The notes beneath the pieces are model-generated. The model made no database searches. It was given only the letters and a program-made list of their open reading frames with translations, and was not told the origin of the DNA. Shown in pieces: positions 1 through 9,255 of a DNA stretch of 64,000 nt (position 1 is the first letter of the stretch; each line of letters starts with the position of its first letter). The translations under genes and the position numbers were made by a program. Origin of the DNA: QHVT01 sp035630815 (GTDB lineage: Bacteria > Acidobacteriota > Thermoanaerobaculia > Gp7-AA8); contig DASQJY010000057.1 of assembly GCA_035630815.1 (NCBI GenBank), forward strand, positions 62,001 through 126,000, given 5' to 3'.

Positions 1-91
1 TATCGACCAGCCACACCGGCGTCCGGAACGCGAGCTTCCCGAGGCTCGCGGCGTAGTCCTGCTCGAAGACGATGGCGACGCTTCGCGGCAC
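1..91 (-). CDS. N-terminus of an unidentified protein, cut by the window edge
   Basis: A GTG codon lies one base after the TAA stop of the upstream M2 peptidase gene on the same strand, and the frame stays open to the window edge (about 30 residues, beginning MPRSVAIVFEQDYAAS). The tight spacing suggests an operon partner of the peptidase. No domain can be recognised from so short a piece, and the reading could be accidental. Confidence 0.4.
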   Translation of the reverse strand, partial: MPRSVAIVFEQDYAASLGKLAFRTPVWLVD

Positions 92-92
92 G

Positions 93-2000
93 TTATCGCC
101 AGCCGCATTCCTTGCCGCGGTTCTGCACCTCGAGCCAGTCCACCAGCGGGCGGAAGTAATCGACCACCGCCGTCGCGTCCATCTGGCGCTGGCCGGTCAG
201 CGCCTCCAGCGCGTCCGGCCACGGGCGGCTCATCCCCATCTCCAGCATCTTCGCGAGCTTCGCACCCGCTTCCTTGTTGCCGTAGATCGAGCAGCGGTTG
301 AGGGGACCCTGGTAGCCGCTCTCCTGGCAGAGTGCGCGATGGAACTGGAACTGGAGGATGCGCGCCAGGAAGTAGCGCGCGTACGGCACGTTCGCCGGGA
401 TGTGGTACTTCGCTCCCGGATCGAAGAGGTCCTCGCCGCGCGTGCCGGTCGGCGCGATGCCCTGGTACTGCCGGCGCAGCGCCCACCAGGCTTCGTTGTA
501 ATTCGCCGGCGTGATCTGGCCGGAGAAGACGCCCCAGCGCCACTTGTCCATCATGATGCCGAACGGGAAGAAGGCGATCTTGTCGAGCGCATCGCGCAGC
601 AGCAGCGGGATGTCGGCCGACGCGGGCGGCTCCTTGTCCAGGAAGCCGATCTTGACGAGGTACGCCGGGGTCACCGACAGCGCGATCGTGTCGCCGACCG
701 CCTCGTGGAAGCCGTCGTTCGCGCTGTTCTTGTAGAGGAACGGCTGGCGGTTGTACGCGCGCTGGTAGAAGTTGTGTCCCAGCTCGTGATGGATGGTGTT
801 GAAGTCTTCCGCCGTCTTCTCGATGCACATCTTGATGCGCAGGTCCTCGACGTCGTCGATGTCCCAGGCGCTGGCGTGGCAGACCACCTCGCGGTCGCGC
901 GGCTGCGTGAACATCGAGCGCTCCCAGAACGACTGCGGCAGCGGATCGAAGCCGAGAGAGGTGAAGAAGCGCTCGCCGATCTTCGTCATCCCGACCGCGT
1001 CCAGCTCCTTGCGCTTCTCGAGGATCTCCGTCAGGTCGTACCCGCGGTCGGCCTTCGGCGGCGCGACCACGTCGTAGATGTTGCCCCACTCCTGCGCCCA
1101 GATGTTGCCTAGGAGGTGCGCCGGGATCGGCTCGCCCGGAGGGACGATTTTCTCGCCGTACTTCTTGGTCAGGTTCCAGCGCACGTAGCAGTGCAGCTGG
1201 TCGTACAGGGGCTTGACCTGCCCCCACAGCCGGTCCACCTCGGTCGCGAACGCGTCGGGCGGCATGTCGTACTTCGCGCGCCACATCGCGCCGACGTCGG
1301 GGTAGCCGAGGTCGCGCGAGCCCTGGTTCATCAGCTCGACGAACCGCGTGTACTTGTCGCGCATCGGCGGGGAGACCGTGTGCCAGCCGCGCCATACGTC
1401 GAGCAGCTCCTGCGGGTTGCGGCTCGTGCGCATGATGTTCGAGATCTCGTTGATGTCGAGGCACGCGTCGCCGCTCTTTCCGGGCGGGCAGTACTTGCCG
1501 GCGCCGTACGCGGCCTCGAGGTCGGAGGCGATCCGGGTCATCTCCGCGGTCAGCGCCGGATCGGCGGGGCCGGGGGAGGTGAGCGCGAGCTTGATCGTCT
1601 CGAGCTTGCGCCGGACGTCGTACGGCACCTCGACCTGGTCGAAGCGCGCGGCGCCTTTCGCCAGCTCGACGCCGGCGTTGATCAGCAATTCGTTCGCGCG
1701 CGCGGCGAGTGCCTGGGTGTCAGGCGTGATGTACGTCGACTGGACCCACGAAGCGCGGTTCGCCTCGACGTTCAGCGCCGCGATCCGCGCCTCGGCGTCG
1801 TTGACGAACTGCGTCGCTTCCTCGACGGTCGGCGCCGCCGGAGCCGCCGCCGTCATCTGCTGGTTCTGCATGGTCTGGCTCGACTCCGTCTGCGCGGATT
1901 CCTGCGCCCCCGGCGCAGGCGTTGGAGTGGCAACGGGTGTGGTGGTCGTCGCACAGGCGGCGAGCGCGAGCGCGGCGATTCCGATGAAACGCATAGACAT
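93..2000 (-). CDS. M2 family zinc peptidyl-dipeptidase (ACE-like), lipoprotein
   Basis: This 635-residue protein belongs to the angiotensin-converting-enzyme family (M2), zinc dipeptidyl carboxypeptidases that act outside the cytoplasm. The zinc motif HELGH lies at residues 405-409 and the third ligand is Glu433 in HEAVGD; the 28-residue spacing matches the family. The N-terminus is a short hydrophobic signal ending LALAAC, a lipobox, followed by a Thr/Pro-rich linker, so it is probably a membrane-anchored periplasmic lipoprotein. Length is normal for bacterial members. A possible co-directional gene starts just after its stop. It is divergent from the gene at 2199 with about 200 bp between. 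The physiological peptide substrate is unknown. Confidence 0.93.
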   Translation of the reverse strand: MSMRFIGIAALALAACATTTTPVATPTPAPGAQESAQTESSQTMQNQQMTAAAPAAPTVEEATQFVNDAEARIAALNVEANRASWVQSTYITPDTQALAARANELLINAGVELAKGAARFDQVEVPYDVRRKLETIKLALTSPGPADPALTAEMTRIASDLEAAYGAGKYCPPGKSGDACLDINEISNIMRTSRNPQELLDVWRGWHTVSPPMRDKYTRFVELMNQGSRDLGYPDVGAMWRAKYDMPPDAFATEVDRLWGQVKPLYDQLHCYVRWNLTKKYGEKIVPPGEPIPAHLLGNIWAQEWGNIYDVVAPPKADRGYDLTEILEKRKELDAVGMTKIGERFFTSLGFDPLPQSFWERSMFTQPRDREVVCHASAWDIDDVEDLRIKMCIEKTAEDFNTIHHELGHNFYQRAYNRQPFLYKNSANDGFHEAVGDTIALSVTPAYLVKIGFLDKEPPASADIPLLLRDALDKIAFFPFGIMMDKWRWGVFSGQITPANYNEAWWALRRQYQGIAPTGTRGEDLFDPGAKYHIPANVPYARYFLARILQFQFHRALCQESGYQGPLNRCSIYGNKEAGAKLAKMLEMGMSRPWPDALEALTGQRQMDATAVVDYFRPLVDWLEVQNRGKECGWR

Positions 2001-2198
2001 CCCTCCGATTCACATGCGCGCGAAGCAAGGGCGCGGCCAGGGGAGTATATGAGGTGGCTTCGGGCGTCAGGCGTCGGGCTTTTGGGTGTTGCGGTTACGA
2101 CACAGTTGCTTGGGACCCCAACGTTGTTATGCGCACTTCCGTACACGCCTCCGAGTGGTACCATCGCCACCGGTTCAAACATCACTTTGGGGAGATCC

Positions 2199-2948
2199 AT
2201 GCACCTGACTCAGCTCCGTGGTTTGTTGTGTGTCGCACTGGTTGCGACGTGTATCGTCGCCGTACCTTCCGAGGCGGCCAGAAAGCGCCGTTCCGTCCGC
2301 AAAACGCCCGTACAAGGGCAGTTCACCGCCGACATCAGCGGCACGATCCTCGACAGCGCCACCGGACAGCCGGTCGTCTCGGCGCGAGTGCACGCGGGAC
2401 GGGTCTCGAAGACCACGGACGCGGCCGGCAAGTTCGAGCTGAAAGGCGTCAATGCTGCCGGCTCCCTCATCATCGAAGTCAGCCGCAGCGGCTACACCAC
2501 GAAGAGCGAGACCCTGACCACCGGCGGGGCGCACAACCTCACCATCCACCTCGATCCGCTGCCGACCGTCACCGTCCGCAAGCTCGACGGCACCGTCCTG
2601 CACCTCGACTACGACAGCATCCGCTTCGGTTACCCGATCCCCTTCAGCGGCTATCGCGACGCGGAGTTCGAGGACTTCTGCAAGGCCGACGGCACCCAGG
2701 TCGCGATCGACCGTTCCGAGATGCGCAGGATGAACGGCCCGGCCACGACGGTGAAGCATGCGCCATGCTGCGGCGACGTCGACACGCTCAAGGTGAACGT
2801 CACCCTCAAGACCGGCGAGAGCATGGACGTCTACTTCGTCGACGCGTGCAACGGCTTCCCGAACATCGACGTCTTCGGCATCGATCACCTCACGGCCAGG
2901 GCGCAGTACATCGCCTTTACACAACTGGCTGAAATCGTCTTTCCGTAA
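2199..2948 (+). CDS. Secreted protein with carboxypeptidase regulatory-like (Ig-fold) domain
   Basis: The ATG at 2199 follows a GGGGAGAT ribosome-binding site and opens a good Sec signal (MHLTQLRGLLCVALVATC, ending near PSEAA). Residues about 38-125 form a carboxypeptidase regulatory-like beta-sandwich (pattern G-x-I-L-D-x-x-T-G-x-P-V-x-x-A-x-V, then a K-T-T-D-A-A-G-K-F turn), a fold common in exported Acidobacteriota and Bacteroidota proteins. The C-terminal half contains a Cys-Cys pair and looks like a small beta domain of unknown function. The open frame extends far upstream, but that part is antisense to the M2 peptidase gene and lacks protein character. Mature protein about 220 residues; role unknown. 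Confidence 0.8.
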   Translation: MHLTQLRGLLCVALVATCIVAVPSEAARKRRSVRKTPVQGQFTADISGTILDSATGQPVVSARVHAGRVSKTTDAAGKFELKGVNAAGSLIIEVSRSGYTTKSETLTTGGAHNLTIHLDPLPTVTVRKLDGTVLHLDYDSIRFGYPIPFSGYRDAEFEDFCKADGTQVAIDRSEMRRMNGPATTVKHAPCCGDVDTLKVNVTLKTGESMDVYFVDACNGFPNIDVFGIDHLTARAQYIAFTQLAEIVFP

Positions 2949-2980
2949 GGATAGATCGCCCGCGAGGATAGAATCGGCGG

Positions 2981-4399
2981 GTGAGCAGCCTCGCACCGCG
3001 TCTCGTACATTCCACGCTCGACGAGATCGAGCGGATTTACGACCTCCAGCAACGAAACCGTGCCGCCGTCGGAACGACGACGGCGGCACAGCGGATCGAG
3101 AAGCTGAAGCGCCTCGAGCGCACCATCCTCGACCGGCGCGACGAGATCCGTATGGCGATGTGGGACGACTACCGCAAGCCTGCCGCCGAGGTCGACCTCT
3201 CCGAGGTGTATCCGGTGGTCAGCGAAGCGCGCCACGCCGCGCGCCACCTGCGCAAGTGGATGAAGCCGAAGCGCGTCTCCACGCCGCTCGCGCTCCTCGG
3301 CTCGCGCTCCTCGGTCGTCTACGAGCCGAAGGGCGTGGTGCTGATCATCTCCCCCTGGAACTTCCCCTTCAATCTCACCCTCGGGCCGCTCGTTTCGGCC
3401 ATCGCGGCCGGCAATTGCGTGATGATCAAACCGTCGGAGATGACGCCCGCCTCGACCGCGTGCATGAAGCGGATCCTGGCCGACCTTTTCGACGAAGACG
3501 AAGTGGCGGTGATCGAAGGCGATGCCTCGGTGGCCGAGGCGCTGCTGCGGAAGAAGTTCGACCACATCTTCTTCACCGGCAGCCCTGCGGTGGGCAAGAT
3601 CGTCATGAAAGCAGCGGCGGAGCATCTGACCTCCGTGACGCTGGAGCTCGGCGGGAAGTCACCCGCCATCGTCGACGCCAGCGCGAACCTCACCGAGGCG
3701 GCGCGCAGGATCGCGTGGGGCAAGTTCCTCAACTGCGGCCAGATCTGCATCGCTCCCGACTACGCGCTGGTGCACGAATCGGTGCGCGACGAGTTCCTCG
3801 CGAAGCTGCGGGCGTCGCTCGACTCCCACGGCGAGGCGAGCGCCGCGCGCGGCTGGCTCGTGAACGACCGTCACGCCGCGCGCGTGAAGCGGCTGATCGA
3901 CACCGCCGTCGAGCAGGGGGCGACCGTGGTCATGGGCGGCACCGGCTCGGGGCGCGACCTCGCGCCGACCGTGCTCGCCGACGTCCCGCCGGATGCGCCC
4001 GTGATGCAGGAAGAGATCTTCGGGCCGATCCTGCCGGTCATCACGTACCGCACGCTCGACGAGGCCTTCGCCATCATCAACGCCAGGGAGCACCCGCTGG
4101 TCCTCTACATCTTCAGCCGGACGAAGAGCGCGGTGAGCGAGATCCTCCGCCGCACCCGCGCCGGCGGCACGACCGTGAACCAGACCCTCGTGCACTTCTA
4201 CCAGCTCGAGCTCCCATTCGGCGGCGTCGGCAACAGCGGCGTCGGCAAGTCTCACGGCTTCCACGGCTTCGAAGCCTTCTCCAACCCGCGCGGCCTGCTC
4301 GAACAGAAGCTCCCGTACAGCGCCATCGAGCTGCTCTATCCCCCGTACAAAGGGAAACTGAAGCAGTTCCTGATCGACTTCACCGTCCGCTGGTTGTGA
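2981..4399 (+). CDS. Aldehyde dehydrogenase, ALDH3-like
   Basis: NAD(P)-dependent oxidation of an aldehyde to a carboxylate. The 472-residue cytosolic protein shows the Rossmann signature PWNFPFNLTLGP, the general-base region ELGGKSP with Glu222, the catalytic cysteine Cys256 in GQICIAPDY, and EEIFGPILPV. The C-terminus with GGVGNSGVGKSHG and a YPPY-K-x-K-L tail is typical of the class 3 (fatty or aromatic aldehyde) branch. It starts at a GTG 33 bp after the preceding gene. All catalytic residues are present. Substrate cannot be read from the sequence. Confidence 0.93.
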   Translation: MSSLAPRLVHSTLDEIERIYDLQQRNRAAVGTTTAAQRIEKLKRLERTILDRRDEIRMAMWDDYRKPAAEVDLSEVYPVVSEARHAARHLRKWMKPKRVSTPLALLGSRSSVVYEPKGVVLIISPWNFPFNLTLGPLVSAIAAGNCVMIKPSEMTPASTACMKRILADLFDEDEVAVIEGDASVAEALLRKKFDHIFFTGSPAVGKIVMKAAAEHLTSVTLELGGKSPAIVDASANLTEAARRIAWGKFLNCGQICIAPDYALVHESVRDEFLAKLRASLDSHGEASAARGWLVNDRHAARVKRLIDTAVEQGATVVMGGTGSGRDLAPTVLADVPPDAPVMQEEIFGPILPVITYRTLDEAFAIINAREHPLVLYIFSRTKSAVSEILRRTRAGGTTVNQTLVHFYQLELPFGGVGNSGVGKSHGFHGFEAFSNPRGLLEQKLPYSAIELLYPPYKGKLKQFLIDFTVRWL

Positions 4400-4613
4400 T
4401 GCTTCCTCCGAAGGGGGGAAGGGAGACCGCCACAGCGCGCTGACGGCCTCCCACCTGCAGGATGTGTTGGCAAGACGAGAGAGAGGTAGAGATACAAGGG
4501 CTGGCGCCGACGGGCTGAAACCTGCGCGTGCACATCGAACGACCGGGGGTGGGATTAGTGCTGTCACAGTACGCATCCAGCACCAGTGCCGGTATCGGCA
4601 TTCCGTGTAAGTT

Positions 4614-4636
4614 CGTGTAGGACGGTGTCCTACACG
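4614..4636. other. Perfect 10-bp inverted repeat in the 341-bp gap after the ALDH gene
   Basis: CGTGTAGGAC, a 3-nt loop, and GTCCTACACG form a perfect hairpin about 215 bp after the ALDH stop and 105 bp before the RHS start. No T-tract follows, so it may be an operator or a Rho-dependent 3-prime structure. I see no other feature in 4400-4740 apart from the AGGGA ribosome-binding site before 4741. Confidence 0.45.
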
Positions 4637-4740
4637 GGTTTGGAAGACGCACTCGCGGGCGGAGGTGTCTGCACGAGTGGGCGTGGCATGTGAGGTGCTT
4701 CGCCCGAACCGAACGGTTTGGCCACGTGCAGGGAAGCAGC

Positions 4741-7128
4741 ATGCCGATTACCCGTCTTGAGGAGAAAGCCCGTGCCGCGATGATCCTCGCAGCATTCGCT
4801 CTGACGGTCCACGCCAACGCCGCCTGCACCGATCCGCCTACGGTGAGTGCGACGGTCGTGACTCACGCCGACCTGGGACACGCCGTCGCTACGATCACCC
4901 ATAACGACGCGACGTTCGTCCAGATCTTCGTCGACGGCGCGAGCGACACGACGGACAAGTACCCACCCCCTTCCAATCCCTTCGACGTGCAGATCGGCTT
5001 GATCTGCGTCGACCAGCCACGCGAGGTGAAGGTGATGGCCTGGAAAGGGGGATTCGACTGTGAACCGAAGACGTTCACGACCACGGTCCCGCCGCTGGAC
5101 ACCACACCGAAGCTCACCCCCGTTGTCACCGTCACCGACACGACTACGTGGGTGAACATCATGTTCGAGTACCCGAACGCGACGCCCGGCTCTCTCAAGG
5201 CGACGATTCACCCCGCCGACGCACCGTCGTTTGCCGACCTCGACGAGGCGTGGACCGGCGAATCGGAAGGCGGTCGTTCCGTCAACTACCCGGCCCCGGC
5301 CGTCATTATTTTCGAGGCGGTGACGACGTGCACGGGGAGGTCGGCCGAGAAGGCGGTCCCGGTCGGGATGTCCTGCTCCACCGAACAGAAGAAGGAAGCA
5401 TGCAAGGAGTGCTTCGGCGAGCCGATCCACGCTATCAGCGGGAGCATGCATGCGTCCGATCTCGATCCGCTCCCCGGCGTCGCGGACGTCCTGCCGTTCC
5501 AGCGCCTGTACGACAGCATGTCGGAGCGGAACGGTGCGTTCGGTTCGCGGTGGGCGTCGATCTTCAGCGCGGCCGTTCGCACCTTTCCGGCGCGCGTGGC
5601 CGGCACCGACTGGGTGAACGTCGTCACTGAAGAGAACGCGCAGTACATCTTCCGCGGTACGGGTGACGGTCCTTATGTCCAGTTCTACCCCGAGAGCGCT
5701 GCTTCGAATACATGGCTCACGCCGGGAAGCGATGGAACGTGGACCCACATCGACGACACACGCGTGCGGAAGTTCAGCGCGGCGGGGCGGCCGGTCTCTT
5801 ACCGCAACCGCACCTCCGGCCGCGAGCTCCTGATCTCCTGGACCAACGACCGGCCGTCGAGGATCGACGACTCGTGGGGCGCCTGGGCGCTCCTCGTGAC
5901 GACTGACCCGCAGACGGGATACGTCACCTCGATCGCGCCCGAGAACGATCCGGCCGCGGCCTGGACATACTCGTACTGGAGCGGCTTGTTGATCCGGGTT
6001 GATTCGCCGCTCGGCCTCTGGCGCACTTACGAGTACCCTCCCTCGTCCTTCAGCTACAAGCCGCTCGGCACGATCCGCGACGGCGCCGGGAGGCTCATCG
6101 AGTCGCACTCGTACCAGGACGACCGCGTGGCCCGCTCGTCGATCCAGCAGACCGACGACATCGTCGGCGTATCGAATATCGCGAATGGCCGCGAACCGGG
6201 GGAGCGTCAGCGGACCGTGACGTACAAGAACGGACGGCAGGAGATCTACTACAGCCGCTACGTCGCTGATCGATGGCGCGTCGTGGAGGTCGGCGGCGGC
6301 TGCACCTCGTGCGGCGGCGGGTCTTCGGTCGTGACCTACGACAGCTTCGGGAACGTCGCCCGCGCACAGGACGAGGACGGCTACATCACCCACAACAGCT
6401 ATGACACGAACGGCAGGAACCTGGAGAGAAAAGTCACGGCGCTCCGGCCGTTCGACTGCGACCCGGCTACGGACGCGACTCGCTGCCGGCAGAACCCCGG
6501 CACCCTCGGCAGCATCGTGCTCGCCCACACGGGCGCGACCGTCATCACCGACTACGCCTACGCCGATCTGACGTGGGACGAGCGGCCGACGACCATCACG
6601 ACTTCCAGCGTGTTGAATCCCACCGGCACGCGCACTGAGACGCTGACGTACGACGCCGCGACCGGGGAGGTGTTGACGCGTTCCACGACGGGATGGACGG
6701 GCGACCCGCTACGGCAGGAGACGCGCACCGTCGCGACCGCGCTGTACGACGGCACGGCCGGCGCGGAGTTCGATCCGACCGGTACGTTCGACGCCGCATG
6801 GTTGACCCTGCCGCAGCCCAGCGGCTTCCGCCGCACGATCGACGGACCGCGCACTGATGTCGTCGACGTCACGGCGTTCGTCTATTACCGGTCGGCGCCT
6901 CGGTCCCCCCGCTCCTGCGCGGCCGCCTTGCTGCCATCCGAAACGCGGCCGGTCACATCACACGCTACGAGGACTATGACCTTCACGGCAACCCGCGACG
7001 CGTCGTCGATCCGAACGGCGTCGTCCAGACGAGCACGTCCGATGCGCTCGGGCGGCTCACGTCTTCCTCCACCCTCGGCGTCACGGGCTGCGATACCGCC
7101 GCGGACCCGCTGTGCGGCACGACCGTGA
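4741..7128 (+). CDS. RHS fragment A: signal peptide, RHS N-terminal region, YD repeats
   Basis: Open reading frame from the ATG at 4741 (AGGGA site 7 bases upstream; an in-frame ATG at 4690 is less likely because the signal peptide begins at 4741). Sequence is RHS-like only to about residue 716 (position 6888); beyond that the frame reads Ser/Arg-rich nonsense, which marks the frameshift. Motifs seen include a CKECFGEPIHAISG segment, equivalent to the usual G-x-P-V-x-x-x-T-G-x motif, and YDSFGN and YDTNGR type YD repeats. Confidence 0.65.
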   Translation: MPITRLEEKARAAMILAAFALTVHANAACTDPPTVSATVVTHADLGHAVATITHNDATFVQIFVDGASDTTDKYPPPSNPFDVQIGLICVDQPREVKVMAWKGGFDCEPKTFTTTVPPLDTTPKLTPVVTVTDTTTWVNIMFEYPNATPGSLKATIHPADAPSFADLDEAWTGESEGGRSVNYPAPAVIIFEAVTTCTGRSAEKAVPVGMSCSTEQKKEACKECFGEPIHAISGSMHASDLDPLPGVADVLPFQRLYDSMSERNGAFGSRWASIFSAAVRTFPARVAGTDWVNVVTEENAQYIFRGTGDGPYVQFYPESAASNTWLTPGSDGTWTHIDDTRVRKFSAAGRPVSYRNRTSGRELLISWTNDRPSRIDDSWGAWALLVTTDPQTGYVTSIAPENDPAAAWTYSYWSGLLIRVDSPLGLWRTYEYPPSSFSYKPLGTIRDGAGRLIESHSYQDDRVARSSIQQTDDIVGVSNIANGREPGERQRTVTYKNGRQEIYYSRYVADRWRVVEVGGGCTSCGGGSSVVTYDSFGNVARAQDEDGYITHNSYDTNGRNLERKVTALRPFDCDPATDATRCRQNPGTLGSIVLAHTGATVITDYAYADLTWDERPTTITTSSVLNPTGTRTETLTYDAATGEVLTRSTTGWTGDPLRQETRTVATALYDGTAGAEFDPTGTFDAAWLTLPQPSGFRRTIDGPRTDVVDVTAFVYYRSAPRSPRSCAAALLPSETRPVTSHATRTMTFTATRDASSIRTASSRRARPMRSGGSRLPPPSASRAAIPPRTRCAARP

Positions 7129-8750
7129 CGAGCACGCGCACCTTTCCCGGAACAGGACCGCTGCAGTCGGAGAGCCGCGCCGGTGGCGGCGTCACGCTGT
7201 ACGAGTACGACGATCGTGCGCGCGTCTCGGCGATCATGCGCGGCTTCTCCGCGACGGATCTCCTGGAGAGGATCGAGACGACGTATGACCCGGACACGGG
7301 GCGCAAGAATCTGGAGAGGATGCTCGCTCGCGACGGCGCAGCGTGGGTCGAGAAGAGCCGCACCTCGTACCGCTATGACCTTTTTGCCCGCCTCGATCAG
7401 GTCACGAACGCTGACAACTCGACGGTCGGATACGCATACGACAGTGCCGGCCGGATCGTCTCCGTTCGCGACGAGAACCATCCGGCGCCGAACACGTTCT
7501 ACGAATACGACACCGGCGGCCGGCTGGCCGAAGTCCGGCAGGCGCTCGCATCAGCGGCGGGTGGTTTCGTGACCACGCTGTACTCGTACGACAGGGACGG
7601 GAACCTCGTCAGCGTCACCGATCCGAACGGAAATGTGACCACGTACGTCTACGACGATTTCGGCCAGCTGCTCCGGCAGGACAGCCCGGTGTCGGGAGCG
7701 ACCGTATACACGTACAACGCGGCGGGCGATCTCACGAGCTCCATTGATGCGAACGGCGCGGCGTCAACCCGGACGTACGACGTCCTCGGCCGCGTCCTGA
7801 CGAACGTCGCTACTCGCGGCAGCGAGTCGGAGACGATCGCCTGGACCTATGACGCGGGCACGTTCGGGATCGGCCGCATCTCGAGCGTCGTCGAGCCGAC
7901 CGGCTCCACCACGTACGCATACGATCGCCGCGGGCTGCTGCAGCAGGAGCAGAAGACGATTCGTGGCACTACATACACCACGGCGTTCCGCTACGACCAG
8001 GCCGGCAACCGGACGGCGATGACGTATCCGAGCGGGAACGTCGTGACGTACACCTTCGACTACGCGGGCCGGCCGCAGTCGGCGGTCTCCGGCACGGCGA
8101 CGATCGTCGCGTCCGCGAAATACCTGCCGTTCGGGCCGCGGACGGAGCTCGTGCTCGGCAACGGGACGACGCGGCGGACTTCCTACGATCAGCGCTACCG
8201 CCCCCTCGTCAATGAGCTCATTACCACCGGCGGCACGATCGCGCGCTACGCCTACACGCATGATGCGGCCGGCAACGTAATGGCAATTCTCGATCAGATC
8301 GATCACGCCTACGACCGTACGTTCGGCTACGACGACCTGAATCGCCTGACCGTCGCCAACAGCGGCGCCGCGCTCTGGGGCAGCGGCTCCTATGTCTACG
8401 ACGCGATGGGCAATCTCGAGTCGTCGGCGCTCGGAGCGCGCACGCGCCAGTTCGCGTACAGCGGGAACACTCCGCGGCTCACTTCCGTCACCGCCGCGGG
8501 TGCTGTCCGCCCCGTCACGTACGACGCCGCGGGGAATGAGACCATCGACGGCGCGACGTATTCGCCGCGCAATTCGCTGGCCGGCAACGATCCGTACGGC
8601 TACGCGTATGACGCCCGCGGCGTTCGCACCATCACGGAGTTCGCGTCCACCGGGACGCTGGTCTCGATCGCTGCCGCTCCGGCCGCGGTCCGCGGCGGCG
8701 AGTCCGTTCAGGGGACGGTGACGTTGACGGAGCCTGCTCCCGCGGGTTGA
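7125..8750 (+). CDS. RHS fragment B: YD-repeat core
   Basis: Continuation of the RHS protein in frame 3. True homology already begins near 6890 (LLRGRLAAIRNAAGHI, then DLHGNPRRVVDPNGV), before the first in-frame start at 7125. It contains at least a dozen YD repeats (YDSAGRIVSV, YDRDGNLVSV, YDVLGRVLT, YDAMGNLES). The frame ends at the TGA 8748-8750 inside the first Ig-like repeat, and the same frame continues after the stop through 9296 with two more Ig-like repeats. Confidence 0.65.
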   Translation: MTSTRTFPGTGPLQSESRAGGGVTLYEYDDRARVSAIMRGFSATDLLERIETTYDPDTGRKNLERMLARDGAAWVEKSRTSYRYDLFARLDQVTNADNSTVGYAYDSAGRIVSVRDENHPAPNTFYEYDTGGRLAEVRQALASAAGGFVTTLYSYDRDGNLVSVTDPNGNVTTYVYDDFGQLLRQDSPVSGATVYTYNAAGDLTSSIDANGAASTRTYDVLGRVLTNVATRGSESETIAWTYDAGTFGIGRISSVVEPTGSTTYAYDRRGLLQQEQKTIRGTTYTTAFRYDQAGNRTAMTYPSGNVVTYTFDYAGRPQSAVSGTATIVASAKYLPFGPRTELVLGNGTTRRTSYDQRYRPLVNELITTGGTIARYAYTHDAAGNVMAILDQIDHAYDRTFGYDDLNRLTVANSGAALWGSGSYVYDAMGNLESSALGARTRQFAYSGNTPRLTSVTAAGAVRPVTYDAAGNETIDGATYSPRNSLAGNDPYGYAYDARGVRTITEFASTGTLVSIAAAPAAVRGGESVQGTVTLTEPAPAG

Positions 8751-9255
8751 GGGACCGTACGGCTCAGGTCTACCAGTCCGGGCGTGCGCGTGCCGGAGTC
8801 GGTGGTGGTTCCGGCAGGCGGAACCTCGACGACGTTCACGATCGAAACGGAGGCTGTCACGACCGACGTCGCGGTGAGCGTGAGCGCGACGCGTGGTACC
8901 ACGTCGAGCGCCACCCTGACTCTGCGGCGTTCGTGCGCCGTGAGCGGTCTGGCTGCGACGCCATCGTCCGTGACCGGTGGGACCACTGTCACGGCGACGT
9001 TGTCGCTTCATGAACCGGCAGGTGCCGGCGGTGTGACGGTGGCGCTGACCAGCAGCGATCCGGCCGTCGCGCCGGTTCCCGCGACGATCACCGTTCCGGC
9101 CGGAGAGACGGAAGTCACGTTCGACATCGCGACGCCGCCGCTCGCGGCTTCTACGTCCGTCACCTTGACCGCGGAGCTGTGCGGGAGCGTCGTGGAGACG
9201 ATCGACGTACTTGCCCCATTCGTAAGCGAGCTGACACTCGATCCGGCCACTGTTC

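Noticed and set aside
1116..2198. Long plus-strand frame preceding the secreted protein start at 2199
   Set aside because: It is antisense to the M2 peptidase, rich in Arg/Val/Asp as expected of GC-rich shadow frames, and lacks a ribosome-binding site; the signal peptide at 2199 marks the true start.
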